Positions 6,396-8,982 of a stretch of DNA of 8,982 nucleotides are shown in pieces. Position 1 is the first letter of the stretch; the number at the start of each line of letters is the position of its first letter. Under the pieces are notes generated by a model. That model was not told where the DNA came from, did no database searches, and saw only the letters and a program-made list of their open reading frames with translations. Source of the stretch: an uncultured Sphingomonadaceae bacterium (GTDB lineage: Bacteria > Pseudomonadota > Alphaproteobacteria > Sphingomonadales > Sphingomonadaceae). Position numbers and translations under genes: made by a program. The DNA is taken from positions 1 through 8,982 of the forward strand of contig CAMLKX010000068.1 of NCBI GenBank assembly GCA_946480515.1, in the 5' to 3' direction.

Positions 6396-6414
6396 GCCTC
6401 CTGGGGGGATTCTC

Positions 6415-6720
6415 GTGTTGATCAATGCCCGGATTGTCGCCGATCCCGCCGATGAACGGCGTGGAAGCCTGCGCGTGCCGGTCGATTTCGATGCCCAGGT
6501 TCGGGAACTCGGGAATCACGGGTCGGACGCCCGAATCCTCAACGTGTCGCAAACCGGCTTTATGGCCGAGACGGCTGCTGACCTGGATGTCGGCTCACGC
6601 GTGTGGCTGATCGTTCCGGGCCGGGGCCGAGCCAATGCGATCGTTCGCTGGACCTCTGCGGGCCGCCTTGGCGCCGAATTCGACAATCCAGCCGAAGTTT
6701 CAATTCTGAACAGTTTGTGA
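6415..6720 (+). CDS. PilZ domain protein 2 (putative c-di-GMP receptor)
   Basis: A second single-domain PilZ protein of 101 residues. The RxxxR motif is RGSLR (Arg16 and Arg20), and the D/NxSxxG motif is NVSQTG (Asn43, Ser45 and Gly48), so c-di-GMP binding is expected. The domain runs from about 14 to 92 and ends in the typical LGAEF strand. The start is GTG 6415, with a G-rich ribosome-binding site (GGGGGGA, 6403-6409) five bases upstream; a TTG at 6418 is the alternative. It resembles PilZ protein 1 in architecture, but the residues differ enough that the pair is either an old duplication or independent recruitment. No signal peptide or membrane segment is seen. The stop is followed by 94 non-coding bases before the zinc-ribbon gene. 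Confidence 0.9.
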   Translation: MLINARIVADPADERRGSLRVPVDFDAQVRELGNHGSDARILNVSQTGFMAETAADLDVGSRVWLIVPGRGRANAIVRWTSAGRLGAEFDNPAEVSILNSL

Positions 6721-6763
6721 GGATTCTGGGCAACGCTGCGGCCGTTCGCTTCCATCCGTGAAA

Positions 6764-6804
6764 CCTGATCTGATTTCGATAGTTAAGTCGTCGTAAGGAT
6801 CAGG
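6764..6804 (+). repeat. Inverted repeat that could mask the ribosome-binding site of the zinc-ribbon gene
   Basis: CCTGATC (6764-6770) and GATCAGG (6798-6804) are perfect 7-bp complements separated by 27 bases. The right arm contains the AGG of the AGGAG Shine-Dalgarno at 6802-6806, eight bases before the ATG at 6815. If transcription starts upstream of 6764, pairing would hide the ribosome-binding site. The long loop makes the structure weak on its own, so the role is speculative. Confidence 0.35.
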
Positions 6805-6814
6805 AGCGGTACCC

Positions 6815-7069
6815 ATGCAATCTGTGCTCGACCGCAAGATGGCACATGACCCGGCAGGCCGGGGTTACCACGTCGTCTATCGCGACCACGAAGTGAACCA
6901 CTGCCCGGGTTGCGGCCGGACACACTGGATCATCGGCCGGATTTCTGCGGAGTGTGCGTTCTGCGCGACCGCTTTGCCTTTGGCTGAAGCAAGCACTCGC
7001 TGCGCCTATGAAGCGCCGTTGATCATTCGGCATCGCCGATCGCTTGAGGGAGCCGCCTGGGCCGCTTGA
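6815..7069 (+). CDS. Small zinc-ribbon-like protein of unknown function
   Basis: I do not recognise a named family. The 84-residue product contains two CxxC pairs, CPGC (Cys30 and Cys33) and CAFC (Cys47 and Cys50), separated by 13 residues, the pattern of a zinc ribbon. A further Cys63 and His37 are present. The central part, VNHCPGCGRTHWIIGR, reads like a conserved core. It has no signal peptide or membrane segment, so it is probably cytoplasmic. The tail after residue 65 is rich in Arg, His and Ala. The start at ATG 6815 is well supported by AGGAG eight bases upstream. It sits alone between the PilZ pair and argC. Function could be nucleic-acid binding, protein interaction or metal handling; the sequence does not decide between these. 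Codon use looks native. Confidence 0.8.
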   Translation: MQSVLDRKMAHDPAGRGYHVVYRDHEVNHCPGCGRTHWIIGRISAECAFCATALPLAEASTRCAYEAPLIIRHRRSLEGAAWAA

Positions 7070-7089
7070 GCGGGGTTCACGATCGACAT

Positions 7090-7103
7090 TGCATAATTAT
7101 GCA
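7090..7103. promoter_or_regulatory. Perfect 14-bp palindrome upstream of argC, candidate operator
   Basis: TGCATAATTATGCA is a perfect palindrome, AT-rich in an otherwise GC-rich window, ending 20 bases before the argC ATG. A further TGCATA half-site begins at 7110, exactly 20 bases after the first. The palindrome contains CATAAT (7092-7097), a five-of-six match to a -10 hexamer. It resembles the core of the enterobacterial ARG box (TGAATAATTATTCA), with one mismatch in each half. This makes it a likely repressor site for the arginine genes, but the regulator is unknown. Confidence 0.6.
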
Positions 7104-7123
7104 GGATTGTGCATACGTGTGAG

Positions 7124-8143
7124 ATGAACACGCGTGTCGCCATCCTCGGAGCCTCCGGCTACGTCGGCGGGGAGTTACTCCGGCTGATCTCTGTGCATCC
7201 TGAGCTCGAATGCGGGGTCGCCTTTGCCTCGTCCAATGCGGGTCAGCCGATTGCGTCGGTCCATCCACACTTGTCCCTTGCTTATCCGGGAGCGACCTTT
7301 TCGTCGTGGGACGCCGGTCTGCTCGACGGTTGCAACCTGGTCTTCGCCGCCCTTCCTCACGGCGAGAGCCAGCGCATTGCTGACGACATCATCAGCCGCG
7401 ACCTTCCTTTCGTCGATCTTGGCGCCGATTTCCGGCTCGACAGCGCCGAGGCGTACCACAGCTGGTATGGCGAGGAGCACGCTCGGCCGGAGCTGCTCGG
7501 CAGCTTTGTGTACGGCCTGCCTGAATTTGCGCGCGAATCGATTCGCAGCTCGCGGCGGGTGGCAGCGCCGGGCTGTTATCCAACCGCGGCGACCCTGGCG
7601 CTGCGGCCGCTGGCCGAGGCAGGACTGATCCAGAAAAGCGGGATCATCGTCGACGCCGCGTCGGGCGTTAGCGGGGCTGGACGGGCGGCCAGCCAAGCGA
7701 CTCACTTCAACACGGTCGCGGAGAGCTTCCGGGCCTATGGGCTGGTGCGTCACCGGCACACGGCAGAGATGGAGATGATGCTCGGCAGCGAGGTTCTGTT
7801 CACTCCCCATTTGGCACCGATGAACCGGGGTATTCTGGCGACCTGCTACGCCCGTCCAGCGCGGGAAATGGTGGCTGACGAGCCGCTTGAGTTGCTGCGC
7901 CAGGCCTATGCGGACGAGCCATTCGTCCACGCCGGCGAGACGATCCCGGAAACCAAGTGGGTGCTCGGCTCGAACGCAGCGTTCGTCACCGCCCGCTATG
8001 ACCCGCGGACCCAAACAGTGATCGCGGTCGCCGCCATCGACAATCTTGTGAAAGGTGCCGCCGGACAGATGATCCAGTGCGCCAACCTGATGCTCGGCAT
8101 GGATGAGACCGCCGGGCTCAGTGCTATCGGGGTATATCCATGA
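7124..8143 (+). CDS. argC: N-acetyl-gamma-glutamyl-phosphate reductase ArgC
   Basis: ArgC reduces N-acetyl-gamma-glutamyl phosphate to N-acetylglutamate semialdehyde with NADPH, the third step of arginine synthesis. The 339-residue product has the usual length for the long (type 1) form. The Rossmann dinucleotide-binding motif GASGYVGGELL is at 9-19. The catalytic cysteine is Cys151 in AAPGCYPTAA, and RHRHTAEMEM carries the conserved active-site histidine region. The C-terminal NLVKGAAGQMIQCANLM is typical. I chose ATG 7124 because it places the nucleotide-binding strand right at the N-terminus. An in-frame GTG at 7109 would add five residues and would be almost leaderless behind the palindrome. 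Neither start has a strong ribosome-binding site. Its stop overlaps the argJ start (ATGA), so translation of argC and argJ is probably coupled. Confidence 0.97.
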   Translation: MNTRVAILGASGYVGGELLRLISVHPELECGVAFASSNAGQPIASVHPHLSLAYPGATFSSWDAGLLDGCNLVFAALPHGESQRIADDIISRDLPFVDLGADFRLDSAEAYHSWYGEEHARPELLGSFVYGLPEFARESIRSSRRVAAPGCYPTAATLALRPLAEAGLIQKSGIIVDAASGVSGAGRAASQATHFNTVAESFRAYGLVRHRHTAEMEMMLGSEVLFTPHLAPMNRGILATCYARPAREMVADEPLELLRQAYADEPFVHAGETIPETKWVLGSNAAFVTARYDPRTQTVIAVAAIDNLVKGAAGQMIQCANLMLGMDETAGLSAIGVYP

Positions 8144-8982
8144 GTATCACTGCCGCGGAAGGGTTCGTCGCAGCGGGCTGCCATGCCGGGATCAAGGCGG
8201 CCAAGCTCGACCTCGCCCTGGTCGCCACCGACGATGGGCGGCCGGTTCCCGCGGTTGCCGTCTTCACCACCAACAAATTCACCGCTCCGCCGGTCGATGC
8301 CAGCCGCGACCGGCTTCTGGCCAATGGCGGCAAGGCAGCGGGGGTGATCGTCAATTCCGGCAACGCCAACGCCGGGACAGGCACTGCGGGAAGAGCCGAC
8401 GCCGAAGCGATGTGCACCGCCGCCGCCCAGGCGGTGGGCTGCGTCAGCGGCGACATGCTCGTCTGCTCGACCGGGCTCATCGGCTTTCCATTGCCGATGG
8501 ACAAAATTCTCGATTCGACCCCCGTGCTGGCGGAGAGCCTCTCGCGCGATGGCGGAGCGGCGGCCGCGGAGGCAATCCTCACCACCGACACAAGGGCCAA
8601 GGAAGCGGTCGTCCGGACCGAGAGCTTTACCATCGGCGGAATGGCCAAGGGATGCGGCATGATCGCGCCGAACATGGCCACGATGCTCGCCTACATCACG
8701 ACCGATGCAGATATCTCTGCGGAGGCGATGCAACCGATGCTCCGCCGCGCGGCAGATTCGACCTTCAACGTCCTCACCGTCGATGGGGCGACCTCGACCA
8801 ACGACACGGTCATGCTGTTCGCCAGCGGTCGCCGCCCCGCGCCCGACCCGGAGCTGTTCGAGGAGGCGCTGACCGAGGTCTGCGAGGAATTGATGCTGCA
8901 GATGGCTCGGGATGCCGAAGGCGTGACCAAGGTCGCGATCATCCACTGCATCGGAGCCGCGACCGACCAGGACGCGCGCGCC
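8140..8982 (+). CDS. argJ: Glutamate N-acetyltransferase / ornithine acetyltransferase ArgJ, N-terminal part (3' end outside window)
   Basis: ArgJ moves the acetyl group from N-acetylornithine to glutamate, closing the acetyl cycle of arginine synthesis; bifunctional forms also use acetyl-CoA. The frame is open from ATG 8140 to the end of the window (281 codons), with no stop, so the gene continues beyond base 8982. Family features in order are GFVAAGCHAGIK near the N-terminus, GVIVNSGNANAGTG, CSTGLIGFPLPMDKI, and the self-cleavage region MAKGCGMIAPNMATMLA. Cleavage is expected before Thr181, which becomes the nucleophile of the beta chain. NVLTVDGATSTNDTV follows, as in the family. The start overlaps the argC stop by four bases. 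The sequence alone does not show whether this form is mono- or bifunctional, although the absence of argA in view and the argCJ order fit either. Confidence 0.97.
   Translation, partial: MSITAAEGFVAAGCHAGIKAAKLDLALVATDDGRPVPAVAVFTTNKFTAPPVDASRDRLLANGGKAAGVIVNSGNANAGTGTAGRADAEAMCTAAAQAVGCVSGDMLVCSTGLIGFPLPMDKILDSTPVLAESLSRDGGAAAAEAILTTDTRAKEAVVRTESFTIGGMAKGCGMIAPNMATMLAYITTDADISAEAMQPMLRRAADSTFNVLTVDGATSTNDTVMLFASGRRPAPDPELFEEALTEVCEELMLQMARDAEGVTKVAIIHCIGAATDQDARA

Noticed and set aside
6387..6398. Short dyad GGCTC-CT-GAGCC at the end of PilZ gene 1
   Set aside because: A two-base loop and five-base arms without a T run; unlikely to form or to terminate.
7996..8951. Long minus-strand open frames opposite argJ
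   Set aside because: They are mirror frames of the clear argJ coding sequence, common in GC-rich genomes, with no family signature.

Overview
The window looks like chromosomal DNA from a GC-rich alphaproteobacterium, most likely of the order Sphingomonadales. This rests on gene content and protein character: pdxJ-acpS-lepB in a row, rpsU next to an FKBP gene, Tat-dependent and Sec-dependent L,D-transpeptidases, and argC-argJ with a bifunctional-type ArgJ. It is inference, not a database match. I see no tRNA, rRNA, CRISPR array, insertion sequence or prophage gene. No gene-free stretch exceeds 300 bases; the longest, about 278 bases, lies between rpsU and the first transpeptidase.

Layout. Bases 1-2899 (+) form a tight run: the 3' part of pdxJ, acpS, lepB and an AI-2E-family membrane transporter. 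Facing it on the minus strand (2896-3641) are rpsU and a membrane-anchored FKBP-type prolyl isomerase, probably one transcript. The transporter and FKBP genes share a CTAG, which supplies TAG stop codons on both strands. Bases 3920-5913 hold two L,D-transpeptidases of different families placed tail to tail with an 11-base gap. The first is a YkuD_2-type enzyme with a twin-arginine signal; the second is a YcbB-like enzyme that appears to lack the peptidoglycan-binding domain. Divergent from the second are two tandem single-domain PilZ genes (6084-6720). A short four-cysteine zinc-ribbon-like protein follows (6815-7069), then argC and the 5' part of argJ (7124-8982).

How the genes fit together. 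The first block combines cofactor synthesis (PdxJ), acyl-carrier-protein activation (AcpS), protein export (LepB) and a membrane transporter. The central block concerns the cell envelope: two wall cross-linking or lipoprotein-attaching enzymes next to two putative c-di-GMP-binding proteins. The last block is arginine biosynthesis.

Most of the window is ordinary core genome. The points most worth checking are a perfect 14-bp AT-rich palindrome just before argC, an apparent non-canonical CTG start for the transporter behind a strong ribosome-binding site, the domain-reduced YcbB-like enzyme in a tail-to-tail transpeptidase pair, the tandem PilZ genes, and a hairpin that could mask the ribosome-binding site of the zinc-ribbon gene. 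I found no convincing evidence of a wholly new multi-gene system.
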